The notes under the pieces were generated by a model. It saw nothing but the letters and a program-made list of their open reading frames with translations. It ran no database searches and was not told the origin of the DNA. 64,000 nt of DNA from positions 20,912,948 to 20,976,947 of the forward strand of contig CM055606.1 of NCBI GenBank assembly GCA_029379385.1, read 5' to 3'. The translations under genes and the position numbers were made by a program. Positions 1 through 11,217 of this stretch are shown piece after piece. The number at the start of each line of letters is the position of its first letter. The first letter of the stretch is position 1. Source of the stretch: Quillaja saponaria (Eukaryota; Streptophyta; Magnoliopsida; Fabales; Quillajaceae).

Positions 1-860
1 GGTACTCAAGAGACACGGCGGCAGCCAGCCCCCACCCTCCTCCCCTCTCTTCTTTTTCAATGCCCATAAGTCCATAACATAAATTTCCAATGCAATGCAG
101 TGGTTTCTTTCATTATTGTATGCGTATTTATATATATCAAGACAAGAAACAAAAGTTGTAAAACCCAAGGAGGAGTCACTCTGACTCTCTGACCTCTAGA
201 GCAGAAACGGCGACTACTGTCAGATTGAGCACTAAAATGAATTTCTTGGAAACATTTTTTCTTATCATTCCAATAATAAAAGTTTTTACAAAATCCAAAC
301 AAAAAACAAAAATCCAAAATCAAGCCAACGATAAATGCCACCTTATGCCAGTAACCAACAGCTTAACTACTTTCACTATACATAGATTATATGATCCCAT
401 CACTATATTATTTATATCTTTGGACATTGTACCAAAAATAATTCTTTGGAGTGGGAAAAAAATGTAAGCTTTTCTTTGAAATATTCACGGGACCAAGAAA
501 AAGAAATTTATTTGGCTATATTTAGTGAGCCCCACATCTTTAGCTAATAATTAGAAGAATAAAAAAAATTAGCTAGTAAAAGGTCATCAATATCTTTTTT
601 TTCTATTCAGAAGGAAAAGAAACTACATTTTCAGTTCAAAATGAGTGTGAAGTTTATTTCTGATATAAACTGTCACTTTATTTCAGTTCCAAAATGAGTG
701 CGAAGTTTCCGAGTGCCACCTTTTTGTTAAGTAATAAATACAAAAAGTAATGAGTATATAGTAATAAAATACCATGAATTACTTTACTCTAGTAAAGAAG
801 TTTATTTCTGATATAAACTGTCACTTTATTACTTTACTGATACAAAAAGTAATGGCTCAC
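1..860. other. Left flank, no gene; short local duplications
   Basis: This AT-rich stretch would be intron 1 of the phototropin gene if that gene continues leftwards. I looked on the minus strand for the expected next exon, which starts with the rest of the LOV1 core (CRFLQG in the family), and did not see it. Two short direct repeats are visible. A 34 bp segment beginning GAAGTTTATTTCTGATATAA occurs at about 649-682 and 797-830, and ACAAAAAGTAATG occurs at about 738 and 842. The second copy of the latter ends right beside the exon's splice donor. The first 60 bases are GC-richer, but I cannot assign them. Confidence 0.5.
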
Positions 861-1342
861 CAATTCTTTCCAATAACCTCCCTTGAGGAGTAACCGGTCA
901 TAGTAAAGAAGCCGCTGCTGGCATACAAGATCGGGCAGTCTGGTTTGGTTGCATCGGAGACAACAAATGTCTGTTGTAGTGTCGCCAAAGCAGCCTTCAA
1001 CTCTTGTGATGCCCTTGGAAAGGCCCCTGAAGTTGATGATTCGTATCCAAAATTCGATTCCTCCGACGTTCTTGTTGACAAGGACGGATTTTTGTTTGGC
1101 TGATCAGCATCGCCAGAAGACCTTGTCCTTGTATTGTCGGCGGCTTGATGCCCATTTTGATTTTGATTTGGATGATGATGATAAGCACTAGCATTAGTAC
1201 TCATGTTGTTGTCGCTGGTACTACCGAAAGCCATCCACTTGTTGACGGCAGCTGGTTCCCTAAAATTACAATTAGTTGCAGACTGAGGCTCATCTTCGCA
1301 ACCGCAAGAAATGTCATCAGATGAGCTCAGTTTCTCCGTCAT
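861..1342 (-). CDS. PHOT2: Phototropin-2-type blue-light receptor kinase, first coding exon only (partial)
   Basis: Phototropins are plasma-membrane-associated blue-light receptor kinases with two FMN-binding LOV domains and a C-terminal Ser/Thr kinase; they drive phototropism, chloroplast movement and stomatal opening. This exon encodes about 160 residues: a Ser/Asn/His-rich N-terminus, then [15 protein letters not shown] and [35 protein letters not shown], the start of LOV1. The order and wording (KWM block, SEES block, [15 protein letters not shown]) fit PHOT2 better than PHOT1. The reading stops just before the photoactive Cys motif (NCRFLQ). The exon ends with TG, the first two bases of that Cys codon, followed by GTGAGC, a good donor, so a phase-2 intron lies at the expected place. 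The start ATG at 1342 is the only one giving this N-terminus. Downstream exons are not found in the remaining 860 bases, so the gene either has a long intron crossing the window edge or is truncated. Confidence 0.85.
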
Positions 1343-2260
1343 TACTAGCTAGTAGGATTCTTCTGCACCACTCTTTCACTGAATACAGAGAATAGTATTA
1401 TCTCCGACGACAAAATGCAAGTCTGGTTTTTGTGACACAATTCAAATTTCTTGCCTTGTAAATTGTAATGGTACTAGTCCGCAACATGTGGGATTTCTTG
1501 AGCCACGAAAGCGTTATCTTGATCAATGTTGAGGCCTCGGATTATTGACACAATAGCCAACAAAATAAAATCTATTATATGGTGTCAAAATCATTAGCTC
1601 CAACAAGTAATTAATATATCTGGCCAAAAAACAGGAGAAAAAAAAGTAACTAATATATGAAACACGAGGTGTCACGTAATGCATCCATAAGCAAATAGGA
1701 CCCTCTTTTTCCGCTCTACAGAATCAAACTTCGGAGAAATAATTACATAACACAGAATGACCAAATATTAGAAAGTAAGTTAATTAAATAACTCGAGAGT
1801 TTACTTGATCAAGAAAATATACAGAATTCTTTAATTTGAAATTTAAGAAATAAATACTATATAAACACAATGACTCGTAAAGGTTAAAAATAATTATTTT
1901 TAAGGTGCCAGTATAGTTTCATAGATAATATGATGGCAGAATAATAATAATAAGTGTTTGTGTTTTATAAATTTTTTTTTAGATTTCATATTTTGATTAA
2001 AAAAACTAAAGGAAAATATTTATACTCCCATATAAATTATTTTATGGGTAAAATTAAGGATGCTTATTTTTATGAATATTGAAAAATATCTAAAAGGATT
2101 ATTTCCATGTATTTTGTTAGTTACAAATTCTCAAATTGCTCATAAATTTTAATACTTTGTTAGTTGCTAGTTTTTCTCCAGTTATAAATCAATCATTGGT
2201 AAATTAGTAGTTTTAATTGTTAAACTAAATATTTTAAGAAAAAAACTCAAAAATTATAGG
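1343..2260. other. AT-rich region upstream of PHOT2-type exon
   Basis: This should hold the 5' UTR and promoter of the phototropin gene on the minus strand. Only low-complexity AT-rich sequence is seen, with no convincing ORF or repeat and no clear TATA box that I would commit to. Confidence 0.4.
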
Positions 2261-3244
2261 CTTAATTATACTTTTGGCTCCCGTAATTTGATTTCGAGTT
2301 CAATTTAGTACATATACTTCAAAATGATACAATTGACTTTTTACAATGTGAAATTAGTTCAGTTAAATCTCCAAATCACTTAATTCTAGTGTTGACGTGG
2401 TTAACAGAATAATTCACATGGCATATTTTACGAATAAGAAACTTTTAAAAATTATATACAAAATAAATTAAAATTATTATTATTAATTTTATTTTTTTTA
2501 AAAAGAAAAGAAAAAAACACTACCACCTTCTTGCCTCCATTTTCTTCCTTAGCCACCACAGAAAAGTAGGTGATTGTTGCGTATTTACACAATCAAACCC
2601 ATTAATACCCAAATATTCTTTTCACTAAACCCACATAATTCCCTACTCCTTCTATTGATTTCTTCAACTGGAAATTTCATCTTTTTCTTCCAATGAAAAA
2701 TCAAAGGGATTTTGGACTTGCGATTTTAGACACTCTTGATTTTTTACTCTAGAATCGATTCGAAAAGGTTTGGAGGTATGCTAATTATGTCTCAAGACTA
2801 TGAATTAAAGATCTGAGAAATGATGATTAATTAGTAGGTTTCTTTGATTTTTAAGTTATAGGTTTTGATTATTATTTTGATAATGAGTTATTTGTTTTTT
2901 TAAGTGGTGATGAAGGCTCTGGAGCTATGAGTGTTTATTTTTTTTCTTCATATTTTTTATTTTCATAAAAAAATTAATACCTTTTTTTAAACATAAAAGT
3001 TATATATATATATTTTTCACTTTTACATATACAATCATTTTTTTAAATCTACATGTCATATTTTTACTTGTTAATATGCCACATAAGAATTTGTCAGTAC
3101 TGTTAGTGTTGGTTTGGATGCGAGGTGGCGTCTAGTACTTAATTGAACTAATTTTAAAATTTAAGGAAGTCAATTGCGTCATTTTGAAGTGTAAGAACTA
3201 AAATGAACTCGGAATTAAATTATGGGCCTAAAAGTATAATTAAA
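2261..3244. mobile_element. Non-autonomous DNA transposon with long terminal inverted repeats (MULE-like)
   Basis: The left end (CTTAATTATACTTTTGG at 2261) is matched in reverse complement by the right end (CCTAAAAGTATAATTAA, ending about 3243). The similarity continues inward for at least 130 bases on each side, through matching blocks around CACTTCAAAATGA and CAATTGAC. Long, imperfect TIRs of this kind are typical of Mutator-like elements. No transposase ORF is seen inside. The interior (about 2520-2930) has a less AT-rich segment that could be captured host DNA, but I cannot identify a source. A short shared flank (AAATTATA) is present at both ends but is too AT-rich to be firm as a target duplication. 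Confidence 0.6.
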
Positions 3245-3670
3245 TTATAATTATTTAAGCCCATCACATCTTTAAGATTATGGGCTGATTTAGTGAATCA
3301 TATAGGATTTTATAGTATATAATTATACAATATATTAGGTTTTATAGTTATACTATTATACTAATGTTTTATCATTTCGATTCCCACTATATAAGTACCT
3401 CTATATTATCTCATTGTTGTCAAACGTTATATAATAATCAATTGGATAGTTTTATCATGTTACATTAATCTTCTCTCATTTACTATATATTTTAGTTTCA
3501 ACCATAAGTATATATGTTCCCTTTTTAATTTTTTTGAGCTTAATTAAAACTTGCAGGGGTGTCATTAAATAAGATTTTCATGTCCTTTCTAATGTTTAAT
3601 GTTTCATGCATTCATTAATTTGATAAAAGTGAAGAAATAGATAAGCCACTTTGATCAAATAGATACCCAC

Positions 3671-3914
3671 AAAGCGTGGTTCAAATGGTAAGCATACTTA
3701 AACTTAGTAGTTGAGAGGCCTCTACAATATTAAGGATTTGAATCTGCAGAAAAATACTTGCGGAAGGGATAACTACAAACCCGAACGAGATTAGGCTCAC
3801 ACCTAAAAAATGTGAGGATACTCATGGCAAAAAAAAAAAAAAACTGAAAAAATAGATTAAAGGATGCGAGGATACTCATGGGAAAACACAAAAATACTGA
3901 AAAAAATAGATTAA
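3671..3914 (+). mobile_element. tRNA-derived SINE with duplicated 3' tail
   Basis: An internal Pol III promoter is visible: A box TGGTTCAAATGG at 3677-3688 and a B-box-like GGATTTGAATC at 3734-3744, about 57 bases apart as in tRNA-derived SINEs. The body runs to an oligo(A) tail at 3829-3843. A second, related copy of the tail segment (GAGGATACTCATGG, then an A-rich stretch and AAAATAGATTAA) follows directly at about 3866-3914, so the 3' end was duplicated or two copies landed next to each other. AAATAGAT occurs before the body and after the tail and may be the target duplication. Confidence 0.65.
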
Positions 3915-4083
3915 TCAAGATACTCGTTAGAGATCTTGGACACCTGAATGCTAGATAAACAAATAAAAAATAAAAAAATTATTTTTTAATAGAAATATAT
4001 TTTTATTTCTTACACATAATATTTTAATTGTAATGTCTATAATTGTAAATAAGTTTACTCAAATATTTGAAATAACTATTAGG

Positions 4084-4710
4084 AATTATATTTTTATCCC
4101 TATAGTTTGATTCAAAATTCATTTAAGTCTATACCTTTCAATTTCTTACAATTAGAGTTCTCTAATTTCAAATCGTATCAATTGGATCATTATCGTCACC
4201 TTCATGGAACTAAAAAAAAATACTCACAGCTACCGTCTACCACCAACCCAATCCCCATAACCATCCACCATCAAGTAAAAAAAATCTCAAGTTTTCAAGA
4301 AAGTTCCTTCATACCTCCTTCAAGCAAATTCATCGATTTATCCATAACTTCAAAGTACAAAAATCTCAGATCTTTCAAGTAAACAATCCAAAATCTGATT
4401 CCTCCATAAAGGCTTTCTTAGTTTTCTTCGAAGCGCGCAAATTATCATCGCAGGTGTACGAAGTTGTTAATTTGGATTTTGGAAATAAATATTTAAGTTT
4501 GTTTATTCATTCTCACTATAATTTTTTATTGCTCATTTGTCACATGAGATTTTTACATAGGATTTTGTCTGTTCATTTCATATTCCTTTAAGTTAATTTG
4601 GATGGGAGGTGATGGTAGGAACCCAATTGATGTAATCTTGTAATTAGAATGACCTAATTACAATAAATTGAAAAAATTATACTAAAGTGAATCAAAAGTG
4701 TAATTTAATG
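4084..4710. mobile_element. Second long-TIR non-autonomous element (MULE-like)
   Basis: The first 120 bases (TTTCAATTTCTTACAATTAG, ATCAATTGGATCATT) match the reverse complement of the last 120 (TTTCAATTTATTGTAATTAG, ATCAATTGGGTTCCT). This gives the same long-TIR plan as the element at 2.3-3.2 kb. The 91-codon ORF across 4107-4382 lies partly in the TIR and shows no recognisable domain; I do not treat it as a gene. Confidence 0.5.
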
Positions 4711-5142
4711 TAACTAATAAGATAAGCTCATATGAGAATATACTTTTGTTTAATGCAAACCTAATAATTTAGATATTTAAAAAACTATTTCCTAAACTAA
4801 AAATGTTTTTTCTTCTTTTTTGGGTGAAAAAAAGCTTTAAAATGATGTTGATATTTAAAAGCAAAACTATTCCTGAATTAAAAATTCTGATTTTCGCAGT
4901 AAAAGAAATCATTTAATGCAGCTACATTTACAATTCAAACTTTTAATAATTCAACTGACGGCTTGTTAGCTAGTTCTTCTATATTTGGAAAGATGGAAGT
5001 GGGGAGAGGGGGGGCCAGGAAAAATTGGGGAAAAAGAAGTGAGAGGAAGAGAGCGATTCACGGGTCATGAAATAAGGTTGCTCTTGAAGTTGGAGTTGCT
5101 CGCGGAGAAAATTTGAGTGGTTAAGAAAGAGAAAGGCCCATG
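4711..5142. other. Upstream region of first SKS-like gene
   Basis: AT-rich up to about 4970, then a purine-rich stretch (GGGGAGAGGGGGGG around 4999-5012 and AG-rich DNA) leading to the TATA box at 5143. No ORF that I can support. Confidence 0.4.
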
Positions 5143-5150
5143 TATAAAAG
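5143..5150 (+). promoter_or_regulatory. TATA box of first SKS-like gene
   Basis: TATAAAAG lies 159 bases before the start codon at 5309. The second SKS-like gene has the same motif 183 bases before its own ATG, which supports both. The leader between them is purine-rich (many GAGA and GGAA runs). Confidence 0.6.
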
Positions 5151-5308
5151 GAAGCTAATGTTGGGGTGAGTGGAGAAAAGTTAATGAGAGTAAGAGAAGA
5201 GAATAGCACTAGCAGCTAGCATCGATATAGAGTGCATGCATGTGAATTAGTATCTGCTAAGGAAAGAGATACAGAGGACAAAAGAGAAGAGAGGAGGAAA
5301 GAAAAAAG

Positions 5309-7223
5309 ATGAGTGGGGCAATGTTTTTGATATTGCTATGCCTCTCGGCTGGGACACTTTCTGTGGTCCACGGTGAAGACCCTTATTTCTTCTTCACATG
5401 GAACATTACCTATGGCACCATCTCTCCACTGGGAGTACCCCAGCAAGGCATTCTCATTAATGGCGAATTTCCAGGACCCAACATTAATTCCACCTCCAAC
5501 AACAACATTGTTATTAATGTCTTCAATAACCTTGACGAGCCATTCCTTTTGACATGGCAAGTTTAAATCATAAACAAAAGTCTCATTCTGAATAAATTTA
5601 CAATCTTATGTTCTTTACGTACTTAAATAATATATTTAAAACTCTATAGTATATTCGTTAAATTGTTTCTCTTTTTACCAAAATTTGGCATCCAGGAACG
5701 GTATCCAGCATAGGAAGAATAGCTGGCAAGATGGGGTTCCTGGGACCAACTGCCCCATCCTTCCTGGGACAAACTTCACCTACCACTTCCAAGTCAAGGA
5801 CCAGATTGGAAGCTATTTCTACTATCCCACAACGGCTATGCACAGGGCAGCCGGTGGTTTCGGTGGTCTTCGTGTAAACAGTCGTTTGCTCATTCCAGTC
5901 CCTTATCCCGACCCTGAAGATGACTACACCGTCCTCATCGGTGATTGGTACAGCAAGAGTCACGGCACTCTTAGGAACTTCGTAGACAGCGGACGCTCTC
6001 TTGCCAGGGCCGACGGTGTCCTTATCAACGGTAAAAATGCTAAGGGTGATGGTAAGGACGAGCCACTCTTCACCATGAAGGCTGGCAAGACCTATAAATA
6101 CAGAGTCTGCAACGTGGGTCTCAAGAACTCTCTTAACTTCAGGATACAGAATCATCCTGTAAAACTTGTTGAGATGGAAGGGTCCCACACGGTCCAAAAC
6201 ATTTACGAATCACTTGACATGCACGTAGGCCAATGCTTCTCGCTCCTTGTCACAGCTGACAAAGAGCCTAAGGACTACTACATGGTTGCTTCCACCCGAT
6301 TCACCAAGACTGTTCTCACTGGCAAGGGCATCATCCGCTACACCAACGGCAATGGCCCAGCCTCCCCCGAAATACCAGAGGCACCTGTTGGATGGGCTTG
6401 GTCTCTCAACCAATTTCGTTCATTCCGCTGGAACCTCACTGCCAGTGCTGCCAGGCCTAACCCTCAGGGCTCTTATCACTACGGCTCCATTAACATCACC
6501 CGCACCATCAAGCTCGTGAACTCTGCCAGCAAGGCAGATGGAAGGCTTCGTTATGCTATTAATGGTGTCTCACACGTCGATCCTGCCACGCCATTGAAGC
6601 TGGCCGAGTACTACGGAGTAACAGACAAGGTTTTTAAGTATGACACAATCTCTGATGAGCCACCAACCACAATCGACAAGGTCACCTTGGCTCCTAATGT
6701 GCTCAATGTTACTTTCCGTGCCTTTATTGAGATCATCTTTGAAAACCACGAGAAGAGCTTGCAGTCATGGCATTTGGATGGATACTCTTTCTTTGCAGTG
6801 GCGTAAGTTTATTTATTAATTTCTGTAGTATTTACTTTCTTTTTCTTTCAAAAGAATTAATAAAGACTTCAATATTCTCCACATACATATATTCTAACTT
6901 GTTTTCTTTTTAAATTAATTAGCATCGAGCCTGGAAGGTGGTCTCCAGAAAAGAGGAAGAACTACAACCTTCTTGATGCAGTAAGCAAACACACAATTCA
7001 GGTGTTCCCCAAATCCTGGGCAGCCATCATGTTGACATTCGACAATGCCGGAATGTGGAATTTGAGGTCTGAGTTGACTGAGAACCGCTACCTAGGACAG
7101 CAACTATACATCAGTGTTCTCTCTCCTGCACGTTCTCTCCGGGACGAGTACAACATTCCGGACCACAGCTTACTTTGTGGTATTGTCAAGGATTTGCCCA
7201 AGCCACCACCATACTCCATCTAA
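5309..7223 (+). CDS. SKU5-similar / Bp10-type multicopper-oxidase-like protein (copy 1)
   Basis: Exons 5309-5556, 5696-6802 and 6923-7223 give 551 residues, the usual length of the pollen-type Bp10/NTP303 branch of the SKS family. A signal peptide (residues 1 to about 22, MFLILLCLSAG core) precedes EDPYFFFTWNITYGTISPLG. Three cupredoxin domains follow (Cu-oxidase_3, Cu-oxidase, Cu-oxidase_2 order). The copper ligands of ascorbate oxidase are replaced: the HWH site reads TWN, the HGH site reads YPT, the WHLHGH site reads WHLDGY, and the HCH site is LRS. The protein is therefore very unlikely to be a copper oxidase; family members act in the wall and apoplast of tip-growing cells. It ends LPKPPPYSI with no GPI-anchor signal. 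Intron 1 has a GC donor (TG|GCAAGT) where the sister gene has GT. Several N-glycosylation sequons are present (NIT, NST, NFT, NLT). Pollen expression is inferred from the family only. Confidence 0.92.
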
Positions 7224-7797
7224 ATGAGTATGTGTTATGTTACTCTGTGTACTCAATAATACCTAGTTAGCGATTCTGAGAGAGAGAATGAGAAATAGTA
7301 GAGGATAGGTTAAGAATAACGGATGGGAACAACATTGAGAGGGTTGTTATAGGCATGTGATTAACCTCACGCTTTTGGAAACGCCACTACATTTTTTGTT
7401 CCTTTGATTTCTTTATTCAAAATTTTATATTTACTTCTATTGTCTCTATATATAATTTTTATCTTATTACAAAAGATCTTTCTATCTTTCCAATTTTGTT
7501 GTCACTGAATACAAATAAAAATAGACAATACCTAAAAATGTCTACGGCACATTGTTATTCATGATTGTGTATAAGTTTTATAGACAGGTGGATCAAATTA
7601 AATATTTTTCTCATGTTATTTCTATATCTTCAATTAGTAAACTATATCCTATATTTAGTACATATAAATTAATTGACCGAATCACCTTTTTTTTGGGACA
7701 AAAAAAATTATCCTTTAATAAATTGATTAACTTCATTTGCAAGTTCTACTCAATTACTTTCTCGAATTTCTAGGTCTTTATTTTTTATCCTTCCTCA
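7224..7797. other. 3' flank of SKS copy 1
   Basis: Contains the 3' UTR of the SKS gene and then AT-rich DNA. No second gene is visible. The 73-codon ORF at 7552-7773 is AT-rich and looks like chance. Confidence 0.5.
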
Positions 7798-7965
7798 TCT
7801 TAATCTTTTTTTTTTGGTTCATAAAAAACTCGTCGGGTTTATGAACTAAAAATGAGAGGTGGCTCTCTCCATTCTTATAAACCTCTCACCCTAGGTAAAT
7901 GCAGGATTCGATCACAAGTCCTTGCATATTACCAGTTGAACTAGCTCTCACCTTCTTAATCTTTT
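7798..7965 (-). mobile_element. tRNA-derived SINE with target-site duplication
   Basis: On the minus strand an A box (TAGTTCAACTGG, positions 7943-7932) and a B box (GATCGAATCC, 7913-7904) are correctly ordered and spaced. The body ends in an A-rich tail, seen as a T run at about 7806-7815. Both sides carry TCTTAATCTTTT (7798-7809 and 7954-7965), a 12-base target-site duplication. This combination makes a SINE insertion very likely. It lies between the two convergent SKS genes. Confidence 0.75.
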
Positions 7966-9179
7966 AATTACTCTAGTTAATTTTCTTTCTAGATGTAAGT
8001 TAATTTCATAAATTGTGTCAATTATTGAATCAGTAAAAAATCAATCACATCCACCAATGTGAGAGGACGTTTAACATTGTATCTGCTCTTTCATGTGGAT
8101 AAAATAAAAAATAAATCACATTTCACGTGTTAAATTAGTTAAGCACTAAGGATGTTTAGTAATTTACATTTAAAATGCATTTAATGTTTAATAATGTATC
8201 TATCTTCATTATTACTCTTTCTCTCTCCTCCAACCATAAAATTTTTAAGAATTTCATTTTCCTGCCATGGCCAATATAGCTCTATCTATGGCAGTTTCAT
8301 CCGTGGTGCTGGTGTTGTGAAGTGTTTGTTTCAGTACTGGTTATGCTAAAGGTGACGGTGTTGGTGTTGAAATAATTTGGAACCAATGCTAGAGATATAG
8401 CGTATGAGGGTAATTTTATAAAAATATAAATTTAATTGAATTCTTATATATTAACTATATTTATATCAAATAATATAGTTCAATCTACTTCATTTAAACT
8501 CTATTAATTTAATAATTAGTTTCAAACATTACAACTTTAAATTGAAAGAAATCAAACTCAAGAATTCAACTCAGTGTATGGATTTATTCCAAACACATTC
8601 TTAAGGGTGTTTCTTTCAGGGTTTAGGATTTATTCCCCTCGAGAATTTTGCATGTGGAAATACATTGCTGGGAAATTCATTCCAGGTATAGATTGATTTT
8701 CTATTTAGGATTGACAGAATTTAACAAGTTAAAAAAAATTATATATTCAATGTTTGTATATGGATTATATATAATTCCTGGGAAAAAGTGCACTTTTTCC
8801 AATACTATCTATGTGAAAAGATTATAACAAACACTAAAAATTTACTATTTTCTAAACTAATATTTGCAGTTTTCATATACTATTAATGCAAGATGAAAAT
8901 ACAAGCAAGTTATTTTACATAAATTCATACAATACCTAAAGTGTATAATTCATACAACAAAATTAAGTCATCCTATAGTTAAACTTCATAACATCTCATT
9001 GTTAGTGCAACACCGTCCTCTACACCAAGAATCTAACAGATGACAAATTGTTGTCAATGCCAAAATACCAATGCTCATCTCTAAGATTCCTAAACAAGTC
9101 AACAAAATTAAACAAACACATTATTACCAAACCTGCTATCATTTTTCAAAAAAATTATTAAGTCAACCAAATACTACTC
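7966..9179. other. Intergenic, no gene
   Basis: AT-rich DNA between the SKS pair. A stretch around 8600-8760 (GGGTTTAGGATTTATTCCCC and following) is less AT-rich and may be an old transposon fragment, but I could not pair its ends. No ORF with family-like content is seen. Confidence 0.4.
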
Positions 9180-9830
9180 TATGCCATCACCACTGTTGTG
9201 ACCCATCGAAGATGATCATGATCACGGCTACGACTTGCCTGGAGACGATGCCAAAAGCACCATTGGGATTAGGGCTATCAACGAGCCGACAAAGCTCGGC
9301 TCGGCTCATCTCATTTTAGGCAAGCTCGAGCTCGTTTTCGTGAAGATTTTTTAAAAATTCTAAAAAAAATTTGTAGGCAAGGAAAGTTGAACTCAAGACC
9401 ACTTAATGAGTATTTGTGCAAATTACCACTAAACCAATCAACAATTTACGTTAGTTTTTTGTATATAAATAGATTTATTATAAATGTATATATAAATAAT
9501 AAAAAATTTATTAAATAATATTAAACGAGCTAGCTCACAAGCCAACCTTTGTAAAGATTGAGCTCGGCTCGTTTTACTAAACGAGCTTAAAATAAAGCTC
9601 AAGATCGACTCGTTTAAAAAAATGAGTCGAGCTTGATTCGAGCCCTTAACGAGTAGCTCACAAGCTAGCGTGGCTCATTGCCACCCCTAATTGGGATTTG
9701 AGACCCGCTAGAGAAGACGACAAATACTGTTAAGACCTGCCGAAGACGATGACAATAACCATTGCAATCCATCAGAGACAACGAAAAATATCTTCGAGAC
9801 TCATCGGAGATGACAACTGGCCAAGTACTT
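9180..9830. repeat. Degenerate minisatellite-like repeat, interrupted by a hAT-type element
   Basis: Imperfect units of roughly 45 bases built on GACCTGCCGAAGACGATGAC and GACTCATCGGAGATGACAAC occur on both sides of the element at 9270-9689. If that element and one copy of its target duplication are removed, the units run on without a break, so the transposon entered an older repeat. Confidence 0.45.
9270..9689. mobile_element. Non-autonomous hAT-type element (420 bp) with perfect 8-bp target duplication
   Basis: The ends are imperfect inverted repeats: TAGGGCTATCAACGAGCC at the left and GGCTCATTGCCACCCCTA at the right. ATTGGGAT flanks both ends (9262-9269 and 9690-9697), the 8-bp target duplication expected of hAT transposases. 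The subterminal regions are rich in GAGCTCG/CTCGAGC-type repeats in both orientations, also typical of hAT elements. No transposase is encoded. A segment near 9375-9440 read on the minus strand (TGGTTTAGTGGTAA, then AGTTCAAC) looks like tRNA boxes and may be a SINE nested inside. Confidence 0.85.
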
Positions 9831-10189
9831 GAAGCATTATTCCAATTGTAATTTTTTCTATGATCTAAATTCATAATTTTAATTCTAACAAATTTCAATT
9901 TCAATTCTAATAGAAACAAAATTATTAGAATTGGAATTGGTTAAAAATGTAATAGTTCATGGAGTGTAGCACAATTTCCTCACAAAAAGTAGACTTCATA
10001 AATATAAGCTTGTGATTTGAAGAGGTATATTTTTTAGTTGAAATTGTTAACTTATTAATTAAGAATAATGTAATCAACTCTTTTATATTTAGTTTTTTAA
10101 TTTAAATAAATTTAAAGCTAACATAATTAATTCAACACCTTTGCTTCCAAAGAAGCCTTTCATGTATATAATTTGTAAAAATAATTATT

Positions 10190-10480
10190 TTATTTTAATA
10201 AAAAAAGAACATAATGAGGATTAAAAACAAAAAACAACACCCCATTATTGATTGTTTGATCTTGCATCTGTTTTCGTTCTACAACCTCAGGAACTTTTGA
10301 TGTGTTCCTTATACCCACATATATTACATTGCAATTTGCATTTCTTTCTATCGGCCTCACTCTTGATGGGTTTAATTTACGCATCTAATGACTTTCATCC
10401 ACCAAGCTCGGAGGCCTTTCCAATCCTTTTTTTTTTTCTTCCAAAATTAGTTCATAAAAGAACCCACATAATCTATTGTG
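10190..10480 (-). pseudogene. Possible transposase remnant (zinc-knuckle-like), weak
   Basis: A minus-strand reading holds RKLNPSRVRPIERNANCNV followed by a block resembling the tail of plant MULE transposases, where a CxxC zinc knuckle follows a basic stretch. Only one Cys of the expected knuckle is left and a stop interrupts the reading upstream. I give this as a guess; it could equally be chance. Confidence 0.2.
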
Positions 10481-10499
10481 TTCTTGAACCGAACATAGC

Positions 10500-11061
10500 T
10501 GATTTTGATTTGGGTTCATTATCCTTACTTTAACTAATATATATATATATATTTCCAACAGGTGACATTTGATGTTTACGTTCTTGTGTTAATGAAATTA
10601 ATTATGACTTATTATTATATATGATATATGAAGTTGGAGTCCAAATAATCAAAATATTAGGTTTATATATATACTTAGTTTAGAATTAGTTGTTAGAAAT
10701 TTCATGTGTGAACTGTTATAAATTGTATGGTTTTGGTTTAACAAAACTGACTAAAATTTGGTCCAATTGAAACAAGCTTGTTAGAGCCAAATTGGTTTAT
10801 GTGATTAGTTGGTCAGGGCTCAAGCACGTCTAATTGTGTATGGTGTGGGTTGGCAGTAATTGTAGATTAAATGCCTTAAAAAGTCTTTAATGAGAGAGCT
10901 GTTAAGGTTTTGATTATAAATATGTTAGATCTCATATATCTAGCTTCTCTCGTTGAAAGCTGCCAGTAACTAAAAAATACGTAGAGGAAGATCTAAACAT
11001 CATATATATTAAGAGTAACTAAAATCAACATAACTATAATTATATATTAGAGAGTAAAACT
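10500..11061. other. Intergenic AT-rich DNA
   Basis: Low-complexity AT-rich sequence with a short TA run near 10540. No ORF, RNA gene or paired ends are seen. Confidence 0.4.
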
Positions 11062-11067
11062 TTTATT
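11062..11067 (-). terminator. Polyadenylation signal of SKS copy 2
   Basis: AATAAA on the minus strand, about 150 bases past the stop codon of the SKS-like gene that ends at 11218. Spacing is normal for a plant 3' UTR. Confidence 0.5.
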
Positions 11068-11217
11068 GAACTCGGGAAAGGGTTGATACATTCGTATTCA
11101 GCCACACCATGAATGAGATACTTACAATTATGCATATACATTTACTGGTGGTCTTAATATGTCTCTTTTCAGATGCGAATGTGCGAAGCAGCATGGCATA
11201 GGAATTAAGTAGTCCGT

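Noticed and set aside
857..861. Trp-stop end of the phototropin ORF as a true C-terminus
   Set aside because: The reading enters a GTGAGC donor exactly at the conserved Cys codon, so the stop is intronic.
3671..3760. Possible tRNA gene
   Set aside because: A and B boxes are present but there is no cloverleaf, and an oligo(A) tail follows; a SINE fits better.
5658..6197. Long antisense ORF (179 codons) opposite SKS copy 1 exon 2
   Set aside because: It mirrors the conserved SKS coding exon; the same antisense reading appears opposite copy 2. Codon bias of the sense frame explains it.
6247..6519. Alternate-frame plus ORF inside SKS exon 2
   Set aside because: Out of frame with a strongly conserved protein; repeated in the sister gene only because the DNA is similar.
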